Assembly (NCBI GenBank): GCA_016793445.1
Contig: JAEUME010000018.1
Span: 418,071-482,070 of the forward strand
DNA from: Hyphomicrobium sp.
GTDB lineage: Bacteria; Pseudomonadota; Alphaproteobacteria; Rhizobiales; Hyphomicrobiaceae
Length of the DNA: 64,000 bases
Direction: 5' to 3'
This document shows positions 16,958 through 25,679 of the stretch, piece after piece (the first letter of the stretch is position 1; every line of letters starts with the position of its first letter). The notes beneath the pieces were generated by a model. That model was not told the DNA's origin. It searched no databases and worked only from the letters and a program-made list of their open reading frames with translations. The translations under genes were made by a program, and so were the position numbers.

Positions 16958-17877
16958 TAGCTCCAGCGCCGGTTCGACCACATCCATTGCTCAGGGGTTT
17001 CGCGCACCCACTCTTCAAACTGTCGCGTCATGGCGGCCGTGATCCACTTCACGTCCGCACCTTGGTTGGCGGTGCGCGGAACCTTGAGTTCCTTAAGCTC
17101 GATGACAAACCGGCTTTCGGCGCCCTGGCGCACGCATCGCGACATCCAGATGCGAGCGCCCGCGCGCCGCGCGATCATCGCCGGGATCGTGACCGTGGGC
17201 GCATCCTTGCCAAAAAAGGGAACAGGCAGGCCGGTGCGGTCGTAGAGGTCGCACACGACGCCGAGGCGGCCGCCCTGACGCACGTAATCCATGATGGCGC
17301 GCGCGGTCTTCTGGCTTTCGCCATGGTCGCCTTCGACGCGGCCGCGTCCGAAGAGGCCGCCGGGATAGAGGTCCTTGCGCTGGTCGCGCAGATACTGATC
17401 GACATAGGGGTTGTTGACGGAGCGGTAGACGGCGGCGGGCCGCGCGTCAGCGAGCGTCAACGGCCAGATGGCCAGCTCCCAATTGCCAAGATGCAGCGAG
17501 CAGCCGACGATCGGGCCGAGCTTGCCCTTGTAGCGATCGAACACTTTGGGATTGGCGATGATGATGCGGGAAGGGTCCTTCACGAGACGGTCGAGCTGCA
17601 TCGTCTCCGCCATCACGCGGCCCAGGTTCTCCCAGGCCGCCAGCGCAATGCGTTCGCGCTCTTGCGGCGTCTTGTCGGGAAAGGCGATGGCAAGGTTGGC
17701 AAGCGCCCGCTTGTGGCGCTTGGGGCTCACGATCGGCGCAAGCCTTCGCCACCAGCGCGCAGAGAAAGCGGTCGCTCTGTCGAGCGGAACAGCGCGCACC
17801 CCAGCCACAATCGTGCGGAGCAGAGCATACTCCAAACGGAACTGCAGATCTTTCAGGCGCGCGACGGTTGCCGTCAT
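16957..17877 (-). CDS. LpxL/HtrB-family acyltransferase
   Basis: Members of this family add a secondary acyl chain to lipid A at the inner membrane, using acyl-ACP. The 306-residue protein has the lysophospholipid-acyltransferase fold: a basic N-terminal helix, the HX4D/E-type motif in CSLHLGNWELA (H and E), a middle RPAAVYRSVNNPYVD segment, and the C-terminal WMWSNRRW. The family normally ends near QWLWxHRRW. Length fits LpxL (about 300). It stands alone between the SIMPL gene and the hydroxylase gene. The nearby ACP/ketosynthase pair could provide its acyl-ACP donor, but that is only inferred from the neighbourhood. Confidence 0.82.
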   Translation of the reverse strand: MTATVARLKDLQFRLEYALLRTIVAGVRAVPLDRATAFSARWWRRLAPIVSPKRHKRALANLAIAFPDKTPQERERIALAAWENLGRVMAETMQLDRLVKDPSRIIIANPKVFDRYKGKLGPIVGCSLHLGNWELAIWPLTLADARPAAVYRSVNNPYVDQYLRDQRKDLYPGGLFGRGRVEGDHGESQKTARAIMDYVRQGGRLGVVCDLYDRTGLPVPFFGKDAPTVTIPAMIARRAGARIWMSRCVRQGAESRFVIELKELKVPRTANQGADVKWITAAMTRQFEEWVRETPEQWMWSNRRWS

Positions 17878-18053
17878 TCCCGTGTCATATGTTTAATTGA
17901 CCCCGGGGAAAATCAGATGAAGAAAGCGGGCGCGCCCGTCAAGACCACCCCTTCGAGGGTCCTACGGAACCTGAAACCGGTTTTTTCGATAAGAAGCATA
18001 TCAAAGCTCTAAGGTCGTTCGTGCGAGTGCGCGATCCCGAGCGGCTCCGGCAA

Positions 18054-19244
18054 TCAGGGGTGCATCAGTCTGGGCGTTGCAAATGAAGGGCTTATGCCCT
18101 CTCGCATGACGAGATGCCGCAGCGGACCGATAGCTTTGAGCGCCACAATACCGGCCCCGCGCGCCAGATGTACGGGCAGATACTCCGACAACAACGACCT
18201 GTTCATGAGGTCGATTGTCCACACCCGTGCGCTGACATCCCGGCGCCGCTGGGCCTCGTAGGCCGCCAGGACATCCCCCGCGCCGGGGTCCTTGCCGGCC
18301 GCGGCCGCATCTGCGGCGAGTTCGGCAAGGGTTGCACCGTCGCGCAACGATAGGTTCAATCCCTGCGCGCCGATTGGCGGAATGATATGGCCCGACTCGC
18401 CGATGAGGCCGACGCGATTGCGCCCAAGGACGGTGGCTGTTTGACCCGACAGCGGGAAGACGCGCCTTGGGGAGAAATCGCGCATCGTGCCGAGCAACCC
18501 GCCGACATGCGCTTTCAGCGCGCTGTTGAATGCGTCATCGCTGAGTGCGGCCAGCCGCGCTGCTTCCTCGGGTGTGTCCACCCAGACAAGGCTCGAGGCG
18601 CGGCCCGGCATGGGCACAACGGTGAGCGGTCCGCAGCGGCGATGCAACTCGGTCGAGATACCTTGGTGATCCCGGCTGTGAGAGAAGGTGGCGACCACCG
18701 CCGCCTGAGGATAGGCCCAGCGCTGGGTCTCGATATGCGCGGCCTGGCGGGCGAGGGAGTTGCGGCCATCGGCGCCAGCGATCAGAGGTGCCGTCAGAAC
18801 CACGCCTTCACGCGTGACCACGCGCGCGCTGGTAGCTTCGATGTCGATACGTTCAACGCCCGCGCTTTGCAGCCGGCTCAGCCGGCCCGCCGCCACGGAC
18901 TCGAGAGCCACGGTCAACCCTCCAGTGGGCACATTGTAGCCAAATGCGTCGAGACCGATCTCATGCGCCCAGAATGTCACCTCGGGCGCGCGAAGCAGAC
19001 CGCCGGTGGCATCGATAAGGCGAATGGCTTTGAGGGGCTCGCTATGATCCTTTAGGTTGTCCCAGGCGCCAATGCGGCGCAGAAGCTCGATCGAACCTTC
19101 AAAGAGTGCGGCTGTCCGTCCATCGTTGGGATCTGATACCGGGCCGACAACCGCTGCACGCAATCCAAGGTGCGCAAAGGCCAAGCCTGCGGCCAGCCCC
19201 GCAGGACCCGCACCGACGACGATCGCTTGGTAATCCTTGTCCAT
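18054..19244 (-). CDS. UbiH/COQ6-family FAD-dependent hydroxylase
   Basis: This 396-residue flavoprotein monooxygenase is of the family that hydroxylates the aromatic ring during ubiquinone synthesis. It has the N-terminal GxGxxG motif (VVGAGPAGLAAGLAF), a DG motif around GADGRNSLARQAA, and the C-terminal FAD motif GESGHIIPPIGAQGLN. That last motif keeps the family glycines, though the usual DAAH is changed to ESGH. Alphaproteobacteria use UbiH, UbiF, UbiL or UbiM in different sets, and sequence alone does not show which ring position it acts on. It is flanked by gaps of about 180 bp and 250 bp and is probably monocistronic. Start: ATG at 19244. Confidence 0.85.
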   Translation of the reverse strand: MDKDYQAIVVGAGPAGLAAGLAFAHLGLRAAVVGPVSDPNDGRTAALFEGSIELLRRIGAWDNLKDHSEPLKAIRLIDATGGLLRAPEVTFWAHEIGLDAFGYNVPTGGLTVALESVAAGRLSRLQSAGVERIDIEATSARVVTREGVVLTAPLIAGADGRNSLARQAAHIETQRWAYPQAAVVATFSHSRDHQGISTELHRRCGPLTVVPMPGRASSLVWVDTPEEAARLAALSDDAFNSALKAHVGGLLGTMRDFSPRRVFPLSGQTATVLGRNRVGLIGESGHIIPPIGAQGLNLSLRDGATLAELAADAAAAGKDPGAGDVLAAYEAQRRRDVSARVWTIDLMNRSLLSEYLPVHLARGAGIVALKAIGPLRHLVMREGISPSFATPRLMHP

Positions 19245-19497
19245 GGCCGAGATTTAAGCGCGCTGATGCCGTTTGGGCCAGATCGCCCATTGGCGCAGGA
19301 ACGCTTGATCCAAACGATACCTTGGCGTGGCTCGCATGCAACAATGTTGTCACACAGCCTTTAAACACAAACGTTAATGAAGCCCTACGTTGGAGAAGAC
19401 GGGAGATTCGGGTTGCCGGACTCAACCGCCTCTTCAGCCGCATGCGTTCCGGGGGACGGGCGCAGTCAGGGGAATTGTGAACAGAGGGGCACCGATT

Positions 19498-20838
19498 ATG
19501 TCGGCTTCCAAATTTAGCTTGGCGCAGTGCGCGTTGTTGGCTGCGCTGGGGTGTTTTGCCGGGGGGCTTTCCCAGGCCAAGGCCGCCGATCTTGGCGGGA
19601 ATTGCTGCGCGGATCTTGAGGAGCGTATCGCCGAACTCGAGGCGACCACGGCGCGGAAAGGCAACCGTAAGGTTTCGCTGGAAATCTCCGGTCATGTGAA
19701 CGAGGCGGTGCTTTTCTGGGACGACGGCGTCGAGTCGAATGCCGGAGTCTACACCAACGACAACTCGCGCTCACGCTTCCGCTTCAAGGGCGAAGCAAAG
19801 ATCAATGGCGACTGGAAGGCCGGTTACCTCATGGAATGGGGTGTACGTTCGGCCAACTCCAAGCGTTTCAACCAGGATGATCCCAACGGAGAAGGCGCGG
19901 GTCAAATCGACGTCCGTCATAACGTCTGGTACCTGGACAGCAAGACGTTCGGCCGCGTGTGGGTGGGCCTGACGGGCGGGGCGGGCGAAAGTGTGACCGA
20001 GACCAATCTCGCGGCGACCAAGGAGATCCTGAAGTACTCCGACATCGAGGATACAGGCCTCGGCCTCAACACGCTGGTTGGTGGCGTAAGCACGGGCGTT
20101 GCCTGGCGCCGTCTGATCCGCGGTGGTGGCGATCAGCCAGGCGAAGGCCGCCGCTTCAACATGGTGCGCTACGACACCCCGGCCTTCATGGGCTTTACCG
20201 GCACGGTGGATTGGGGTGAGGACGACGCCTGGGAAGCCGGCGTTCGTTACCACGGCGAGCTGGGAGATTTCAAAATTGCCGCCGCGATCGCCTATGGCGA
20301 GAATAGCGACGTGACGTCGACGAACCCGGCGTTCCAGTGCGTTGGCAACAACACCTCGCCGCTCGACGCAACGGTTCCCGATACGCGCTGCCAGCAACTT
20401 GGCGGCTCCGTCAGCGTCATGCACGCACCCACCGGTATCTATGTGAATTTCGGCGGGGGTTACATGGAAGACGACGTCATCGGCAAGGATCCAGGTGCTG
20501 CCAGCATTGCCGCCGTTGTCGACGACCGCAGCGAGTTCTACGCTGGTGAAATCGGCATCGAGCAAAAGTGGAACGACCTCGGCAAGACGACGATCTTCGG
20601 CCAGTATTACAAGAACAATGGCGGCTCGCAGGACCGCACGTTTGAAGGTGGCGATATCGTCGAGTCGGAACTCCAGTCCTTCGGCGTCGGCGTGATCCAG
20701 GGCATCGACGCCGCTGCCATGCACGTCTACCTGACCTACCGTCACTATGAAGGCGACGTGACGTCGGGCCCGGCACTCGCCAACTTCGAACTCGACGACC
20801 TCGACGTCGTCATGAGCGGCGCCATCATCCGCTTCTAA
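19498..20838 (+). CDS. Outer-membrane porin of the rhizobial porin family
   Basis: This 446-residue protein should form a trimeric outer-membrane beta-barrel for small solutes. It begins with a signal peptide ending near LSQAKA. The short coiled-coil GGNCCADLEERIAELEATT and the KGNRKVSLEISGHVNEAVLFW opening strands follow (key pattern: SLxISGxVxxAVLFWDDG). These are a hallmark of porins in Hyphomicrobiales. The rest is rich in alternating aromatic and polar strands, and the chain ends in phenylalanine (GAIIRF), as required for barrel insertion. An in-frame upstream start at 19390 would bury the signal peptide, so 19498 is chosen. A strong terminator follows 38 bp after the stop. Confidence 0.9.
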   Translation: MSASKFSLAQCALLAALGCFAGGLSQAKAADLGGNCCADLEERIAELEATTARKGNRKVSLEISGHVNEAVLFWDDGVESNAGVYTNDNSRSRFRFKGEAKINGDWKAGYLMEWGVRSANSKRFNQDDPNGEGAGQIDVRHNVWYLDSKTFGRVWVGLTGGAGESVTETNLAATKEILKYSDIEDTGLGLNTLVGGVSTGVAWRRLIRGGGDQPGEGRRFNMVRYDTPAFMGFTGTVDWGEDDAWEAGVRYHGELGDFKIAAAIAYGENSDVTSTNPAFQCVGNNTSPLDATVPDTRCQQLGGSVSVMHAPTGIYVNFGGGYMEDDVIGKDPGAASIAAVVDDRSEFYAGEIGIEQKWNDLGKTTIFGQYYKNNGGSQDRTFEGGDIVESELQSFGVGVIQGIDAAAMHVYLTYRHYEGDVTSGPALANFELDDLDVVMSGAIIRF

Positions 20839-20876
20839 CTCACCACCCCTTTTTCACGACCCCGTCTGGACATGAG

Positions 20877-20908
20877 CAGGGGCTGCCTTGGGGCGGCCCC
20901 TGTTTTTT
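20877..20908 (+). terminator. Intrinsic terminator of the porin gene
   Basis: The stem CAGGGGC/GCCCCTG is extended by GCC/GGC around a TTGG loop, with a single mismatch between the two stem parts. It ends in six T. Position and orientation fit the porin transcript. Confidence 0.85.
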
Positions 20909-21259
20909 GGCGGGTTGCACAGTGTGGAAACCCTCCTGAGGCTGGTACCGAATCCGATTCCCCCTCACGCGGCTTGCAGGAGGGCGAGGATCGAACGCAT
21001 TTGGCGCCGAACGCTGATCCATGGATGCTCATGAGACGCATTAGGTGGGTTTCTAATGCAACTTATTATATTATTGAAACTGCTAGATTTTATGCTGCAC
21101 ACTGGTTAGTGTGGCTGCGGTGCACTATGACCTTCAGAACACACGAAGCCATTGAAATGGCCTTGGCTTTGCTCATATCGATCTCGCGCCATTGTGTTTC
21201 CAAATGCCAAGCAGCATCTTACTTGCGTGTGCGTGCTTTCGTGGCATGGCGGGGTAGAC
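20909..21259. promoter_or_regulatory. AT-rich leader with dyad before the small exported protein gene
   Basis: This stretch has no gene. It contains a 7-bp inverted repeat GCATTAG-N8-CTAATGC at 21038-21059, directly followed by an AT-rich run (six G/C in the first 30 bases after 21060). That is unusual in this GC-rich sequence. It probably carries the promoter of the next gene; the regulator is unknown. Confidence 0.4.
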
Positions 21260-21595
21260 GTGAAGAAAATCGGTTTGGTCGCAATGTTGGGTGCTTTGAT
21301 GCTGGCTGTCGCCGGCACGGCGTCGATTGCGCTTGAAGAACAAAAGAGCCCTGCTGCGCCGGCTGGCGCTGAGGCGGGCACGGCGGTGCGTGATGCGGCC
21401 CCTCCGGCGAAGTCCGAGGGCACGGAAATTCGCATTCCTGGTCTTGGCAAGCTTGGTACACTCCCCAAGATGGATTTCGGTCTTGAACTGCTCTATGGGG
21501 CCACAGAAACGGGTTCCGCGCAGGAACCAGCCAAGATCGATGAGAACTTGCCGGACGATCTCACCATTCGCGGCTCGGTCAAGCACCGGTTCTAA
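21260..21595 (+). CDS. Small exported protein of unknown function
   Basis: I do not recognise this gene. From the GTG at 21260 it gives 111 residues with a clear signal peptide (KK, then a hydrophobic core ending near AVAGTASIA). An alanine/proline-rich stretch follows, and then a short conserved-looking end with GLGKLGTLPKMDFGLELLYG and a last segment TIRGSVKHRF. The C-terminal aromatic residue and strand-like pattern could mean an outer-membrane or periplasmic location. An upstream in-frame ATG at 21152 would add 36 residues ahead of the signal and is unlikely. A terminator follows 37 bp downstream, so it is a single-gene transcript. The AT-rich leader suggests separate regulation. Confidence 0.65.
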   Translation: MKKIGLVAMLGALMLAVAGTASIALEEQKSPAAPAGAEAGTAVRDAAPPAKSEGTEIRIPGLGKLGTLPKMDFGLELLYGATETGSAQEPAKIDENLPDDLTIRGSVKHRF

Positions 21596-21632
21596 AGATG
21601 CGGTCCGCTGGCCGGTACGAACGTATAAATGA

Positions 21633-21655
21633 GGGGTGCACTGCGCCCCTTTTTT
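21633..21655 (+). terminator. Intrinsic terminator after the small exported protein
   Basis: A 6-bp stem (GGGGTG paired with CGCCCC, one G-T pair, five-base loop) is followed by six T. It closes the transcript of the 111-residue protein. Confidence 0.75.
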
Positions 21656-22008
21656 ATTGCCGGATCCCGCCGCGTTCTCGGCCCACCATCGGCTGCTGTG
21701 ACAATCAGCGCGCCGCTTGGCACGACCTCGCGCATTGACCTCTACATTAGTGAATCCTAATCTATCCAATCAAAGGGATTTTCAGGACACTGTCGGCGGA
21801 TGACGCTTGGACTTGTGCAGGAGCAAGTCAGGCCAAAGTGTTCCTTGACAAGCTGCCTGCAGACGAAATTGTGCCGTTCACGTTCAAGGTGCAATACCGC
21901 CGACCGGTCATGGTGCGCACTCTGAGCTTGAGGACGTGTGCTGTAAAAGTGATGGATGAGATGGACGATACGGAACGCGCCGCTGAGTTTACAGGAGATG
22001 CGCTGGAA
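21656..22008. promoter_or_regulatory. Leader region of the ferredoxin-NADP reductase gene
   Basis: About 350 bp without a clear gene. A short dyad ATTAG-N6-CTAAT lies at 21746-21761 and shares its arms, though not its spacing, with the dyad at 21038. Possible upstream starts for the reductase (21838, 21910, 21952) fall here but lack ribosome-binding sites. Confidence 0.35.
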
Positions 22009-22836
22009 ATGGAGCCGGCGTTCGCCACCGCCGCGCCGGTCAAGCAAGCTCCTTCCAAGAAGTCCGCTTCCCTGCTGCGCGAGCAGGTTCTCGAGATCCA
22101 TCACTACACCGACAAGCTCTTCAGCTTCCGCACCACGCGTACCCAATCGTTCCGCTTTCAAAGCGGGCAGTTTGCAATGATCGGGCTGGAGGTGGCGGGC
22201 AGGCCGCTGCTGCGCGCTTACTCTATATGCTCGGCCTATTATGACGAGTGGCTGGAGTTCTTTTCCATCAAGGTGCCGGAAGGTCCGCTCACCTCGCGGC
22301 TGCAGCACATCAAGCCGGGTGATGAGATCCTGATCAATCCCAAGCCGACCGGCACGTTGCTGCTGGGCAATCTGCGCGCGGGCAAACGGCTTTTTCTGTT
22401 GGCGACGGGAACGGGGTTTGCGCCGTTCGCCAGTCTGCTGCGCGATCCCGACATCTATGAGGCTTTCGATGCCGTCTACATCGTCTACGGGTGCCGTCTG
22501 GCTGCCGAGCTTGAATACGCGACGGGCGTGACGATCGACGTGCGCGAGCACGAACTGCTGGGCGAACTGGCCGCTGACAAGCTGCATTACTACGCGAGCG
22601 TGACGCGCGAGCCCTATCATCACCAGGGCCGGATTACGGATCTGATCGAAAACGGCCGGTTGTTCGCCGATCTTGGTGTGCCGGGACTCGACGCGCAAAA
22701 CGACCGCGTCATGATCTGCGGCAATCCCGACATGACAGCGCAGCTTCGCGCGATGCTCGGCGCGCGCGATTTCCTTGAGGGCAGCTCCACGGTGCCGGGA
22801 GATTTCGTGGTTGAGAAGGCCTTCGCCGACCGCTGA
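22009..22836 (+). CDS. fpr: Ferredoxin-NADP(+) reductase
   Basis: Fpr moves electrons between NADPH and ferredoxin or flavodoxin, for example in iron-sulfur assembly and oxidative stress. The protein keeps the subclass pattern of alphaproteobacterial enzymes: SFRFQSGQFAMIGL for flavin binding, RAYSICSAYYDEWLEFFS, PEGPLTSRLQHIKPGDEI, and ATGTGFAPFASLLRDP for NADP. The C-terminal FVVEKAFADR reaches the flavin. The start is uncertain: in-frame ATGs occur at 21838, 21910, 21952, 21961 and 22009. Only the last has an AGGAGA site at a sensible distance, giving 275 residues, close to the family length. The next gene, on the opposite strand, ends 10 bp beyond the stop. Confidence 0.88.
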   Translation: MEPAFATAAPVKQAPSKKSASLLREQVLEIHHYTDKLFSFRTTRTQSFRFQSGQFAMIGLEVAGRPLLRAYSICSAYYDEWLEFFSIKVPEGPLTSRLQHIKPGDEILINPKPTGTLLLGNLRAGKRLFLLATGTGFAPFASLLRDPDIYEAFDAVYIVYGCRLAAELEYATGVTIDVREHELLGELAADKLHYYASVTREPYHHQGRITDLIENGRLFADLGVPGLDAQNDRVMICGNPDMTAQLRAMLGARDFLEGSSTVPGDFVVEKAFADR

Positions 22837-22846
22837 GGGTTGAAAC

Positions 22847-23332
22847 CTATGCGGCCATCTCGGCAGCAGCGCGTTCCAGCCTCTGGACCGCGTCCTCGAC
22901 GTTGAAATCAAAATCAGGCGTGCTGCCGGGGCCTTCGTAAACCACATCGCGATTCAAATCGCCGATGGTGTCACACAGCGCTGCGAAGTTGTCGAAGGCG
23001 AGCTTCGCGATCAGTTCGAACGCCATCATTTCCCAGACGTTCGAACCCTGGTGCATCTGGCCGCAGAGCAGCGTCTTGACCGTGATTTCCGGGCAGGCGT
23101 CGTTCTTGAGGAAGGTGCTCAAGGCGGGTGCGATAGCAGCCGGAATCTCGATGGCGCCCTCCGGCCACTGCTGGGCGTATGCGGCACGCTTGAAAAGCTG
23201 GTCGGTGAGGAAGTGCTCTTCCAGCACGGCTTTCACGTCGGCTTTGACGAACGCCTGAATGTGGCAGCAGGGCCGGACTTTTCCCTGAATGAACAGCATA
23301 CGTTTCTTGATGACGAGCTTTGCCGCGGGCAT
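22847..23332 (-). CDS. Conserved-looking protein of unknown function
   Basis: I do not recognise this 161-residue protein. It is cytoplasmic by appearance (no signal or membrane segment) and has six cysteines: two adjacent near residue 22, then at about 80, 89, 120 and one further along. It is otherwise a mostly helical sequence with an acidic end. Composition and codon use look normal for the region, and the frame is open with an ATG start, which supports a real gene. It lies tail to tail with fpr, so the two are not co-transcribed. A metal or redox role could be imagined from the cysteines but nothing shows it. Confidence 0.65.
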   Translation of the reverse strand: MPAAKLVIKKRMLFIQGKVRPCCHIQAFVKADVKAVLEEHFLTDQLFKRAAYAQQWPEGAIEIPAAIAPALSTFLKNDACPEITVKTLLCGQMHQGSNVWEMMAFELIAKLAFDNFAALCDTIGDLNRDVVYEGPGSTPDFDFNVEDAVQRLERAAAEMAA

Positions 23333-23554
23333 GCCGGTGACGATCCTTCTTCAGCGCGTGCGCTGGTCAACCAATCCAGCAAATGAACCTTCTACGCCGT
23401 TAAAGTTTCGGAAGCCCTCCGGGAATGCCTGCAATTGCAGATATTTAAGGTAGCCCCGCTTGACAGAACCGCGGAAAGCCGCGATTTCCTCGCCCCGTAA
23501 ATATCGACTTACGCCGCCTTGGTTTGCGGCGAGTGAGCAAAGGAGAACTGCGGC

Positions 23555-25498
23555 ATGACCGACGTCACGATTACGTTCCCAGACGGCAAGACCAGGAAGG
23601 TCGCCAGTGGAACGACGGGCCTGGAGATCGCCAAGGGCATCTCCCCATCTCTCGCCAAGCGCACGGTCGCTATGCAGCTCGATGGCGTCTTAAGCGACCT
23701 TAACGAGCCGATCCGTAAAGACGCGGCAATCAATTTCGTCTCGCGCACGGATGCCCCGGCGCTGGAGCTGATCCGGCATGACGCCGCGCACGTCATGGCG
23801 GAAGCGGTGCAGGCCCTGTGGCCCGGCACGCAGGTGACGATCGGCCCCGTTATCGAAAACGGTTTCTATTACGACTTCGCGAAGGCGGAACCGTTCCACC
23901 CCGATGATCTCGGCAGAATCGAAAAGAAGATGCACGAGATCGTCGCGAAGAATCAGCCCTTCACCAAGGAAGTGTGGAGTCGCGACAAGGCGCGCGACAC
24001 CTTCGCGGCCATGGGCGAGGGCTTCAAGGTCGAACTCGTCGACGCGATCCCTGAAGACCAGGACGTGAAGATCTACAAGCAGGGAACGTGGTTCGATCTC
24101 TGCCGCGGACCTCACATGACCTCCACGGGCGCGGTCGGCAAGGCCTTCAAGCTGCAGAAGTTCGCGGGCGCCTACTGGCGCGGCGATTCTGCGCGTCCTC
24201 AGTTGCAGCGCATCTACGGCACGGCCTGGGCGAGCGAGGAAGAGCTCAATGCCTACCTCCACCAACTCGAGGAAGCCGAGAAGCGTGACCATCGCAAGCT
24301 GGGCCGCGAGATGGACCTGTTCCATTTCCAGGAGGAGGCGCCAGGCTCCATCTTCTGGCACCCCAAGGGGTGGACGCTGTTTCAGACGCTCATCGCCTAC
24401 ATGCGCCGCGCACAAGAGCGCGCCGGTTACGTCGAGGTCAATTCGCCCGACATGATGGAGAAGCACTTCTGGGAGCTGTCGGGGCACTGGGAGAACTACG
24501 GCGAGAACATGTTCACCACCGTGCTGCCGGACGAGCGCGTGTTCTGCTGCAAGCCGATGAACTGCCCAGGCCACGTGCAGATCTACAAGCACGGCCTGAA
24601 GAGCTATCGCGACCTGCCGTTGAAGATCGCGGAGTTCGGCAAGGTGCACCGCTACGAGCCGTCGGGCGCCTTGCACGGCATGCTGCGTGTGCGCCACTTC
24701 ACCCAGGACGATGCGCACATCTTCATCACGGAAAACCAGATCATGGAGGAGTGCCTCAAGATCAACGATCTGATGCTCTCCATCTACAAGGACTTCGGCT
24801 TTGAGGACATCTTCATCAAGCTCTCCACGCGCCCTGAAAAACGCGTCGGGGCCGATCACCTGTGGGACAAAGCCGAGAAGGCGCTGCAGGACGTGCTCGA
24901 TGAAGTGACCAAGCGTTCGAACGGCCGCATAAAGACCGCGCTGCAGCCGGGCGAGGGCGCGTTCTATGGGCCCAAGCTCGAATACGTGCTGAAGGACGCC
25001 ATCGGCCGCGAATGGCAGTGCGGCACGACGCAGGTTGACTTCAACCTCGCAGGAAGGCTCGGCGCGTTCTACATCGACGAGCATTCCGAGAAGAAGACGC
25101 CCGTCATGATCCACCGGGCCATGTTCGGTTCGCTGGAGCGCTTCACGGGCATCCTGATCGAGAACTTTGCCGGGCACTTCCCGCTGTGGCTGGCTCCGCT
25201 TCAGGCCGTGGTGGCGACCATTACGAGCGAGGCCGACGGCTATGCCAACGAGGTGGCCGATGCGCTGAAGGCTGCGGGCCTGCGTGTCGAGACGGACCTG
25301 CGCAACGAGAAGATCGGCTACAAGGTGCGCGAGCATTCGCTTGCCAAGGTGCCGGTCATCCTAGCGGTGGGCACGCGCGATGCGGAAGCGCGCAACGTCT
25401 CGGTCCGCCGTTTGGGCAGCCAGGAGCAAAAGGTAATGGCGCTTGATGAGGCCGTTGCCGCGTTCAAAGCCGAGGCAACGCCGCCCGATTTACGGTGA
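23555..25498 (+). CDS. thrS: Threonine-tRNA ligase
   Basis: ThrRS charges tRNA-Thr and edits mischarged serine. The 647-residue protein has the complete architecture: an N-terminal TGS domain (residues 1-65), the editing domain with the HDAAHVMAEA motif, and the class II catalytic core. In the core the zinc ligands lie in CCKPMNCPGH and a later MIHRAMFGSLERF. A C-terminal anticodon-binding domain closes the protein. An AAAGGAGAA ribosome-binding site precedes the ATG. The leader contains a small 6-bp hairpin (23512-23531) close to this site, which could affect translation but is too weak to call as a regulator. The gene appears to be monocistronic. Confidence 0.96.
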   Translation: MTDVTITFPDGKTRKVASGTTGLEIAKGISPSLAKRTVAMQLDGVLSDLNEPIRKDAAINFVSRTDAPALELIRHDAAHVMAEAVQALWPGTQVTIGPVIENGFYYDFAKAEPFHPDDLGRIEKKMHEIVAKNQPFTKEVWSRDKARDTFAAMGEGFKVELVDAIPEDQDVKIYKQGTWFDLCRGPHMTSTGAVGKAFKLQKFAGAYWRGDSARPQLQRIYGTAWASEEELNAYLHQLEEAEKRDHRKLGREMDLFHFQEEAPGSIFWHPKGWTLFQTLIAYMRRAQERAGYVEVNSPDMMEKHFWELSGHWENYGENMFTTVLPDERVFCCKPMNCPGHVQIYKHGLKSYRDLPLKIAEFGKVHRYEPSGALHGMLRVRHFTQDDAHIFITENQIMEECLKINDLMLSIYKDFGFEDIFIKLSTRPEKRVGADHLWDKAEKALQDVLDEVTKRSNGRIKTALQPGEGAFYGPKLEYVLKDAIGREWQCGTTQVDFNLAGRLGAFYIDEHSEKKTPVMIHRAMFGSLERFTGILIENFAGHFPLWLAPLQAVVATITSEADGYANEVADALKAAGLRVETDLRNEKIGYKVREHSLAKVPVILAVGTRDAEARNVSVRRLGSQEQKVMALDEAVAAFKAEATPPDLR

Positions 25499-25679
25499 GG
25501 CACCTTTAGAGGCGGAAAGCCCGTGTCTGGATTTACCTGGCACGGGCGGCCCCTGGTGCTGATGCGTTTGTGCCACCACATCAAGGTATCGCTCAGTTAC
25601 CGCTCTGTTGGTCTAGAACTCGTTTACCTAGGTCGGGTACCATTGACCTGATCCGTTTTTGCACCCGCGAGGGCCCCCC

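Noticed and set aside
23429..23440. 12-bp palindrome CTGCAATTGCAG before thrS
   Set aside because: Palindromes of this length are expected several times by chance in 64 kb; no supporting context.
23460..23465. TTGACA before thrS as a -35 box
   Set aside because: No acceptable -10 sequence lies 16-18 bases downstream.
23690..25336. Long minus-strand frame opposite thrS
   Set aside because: ThrS is intact on the other strand; the antisense product shows no domain and an unnatural composition.
25519..25547. Inverted repeat GCCCGTG/CACGGGC after thrS as a terminator
   Set aside because: No T run follows the stem, so an intrinsic terminator cannot be called.
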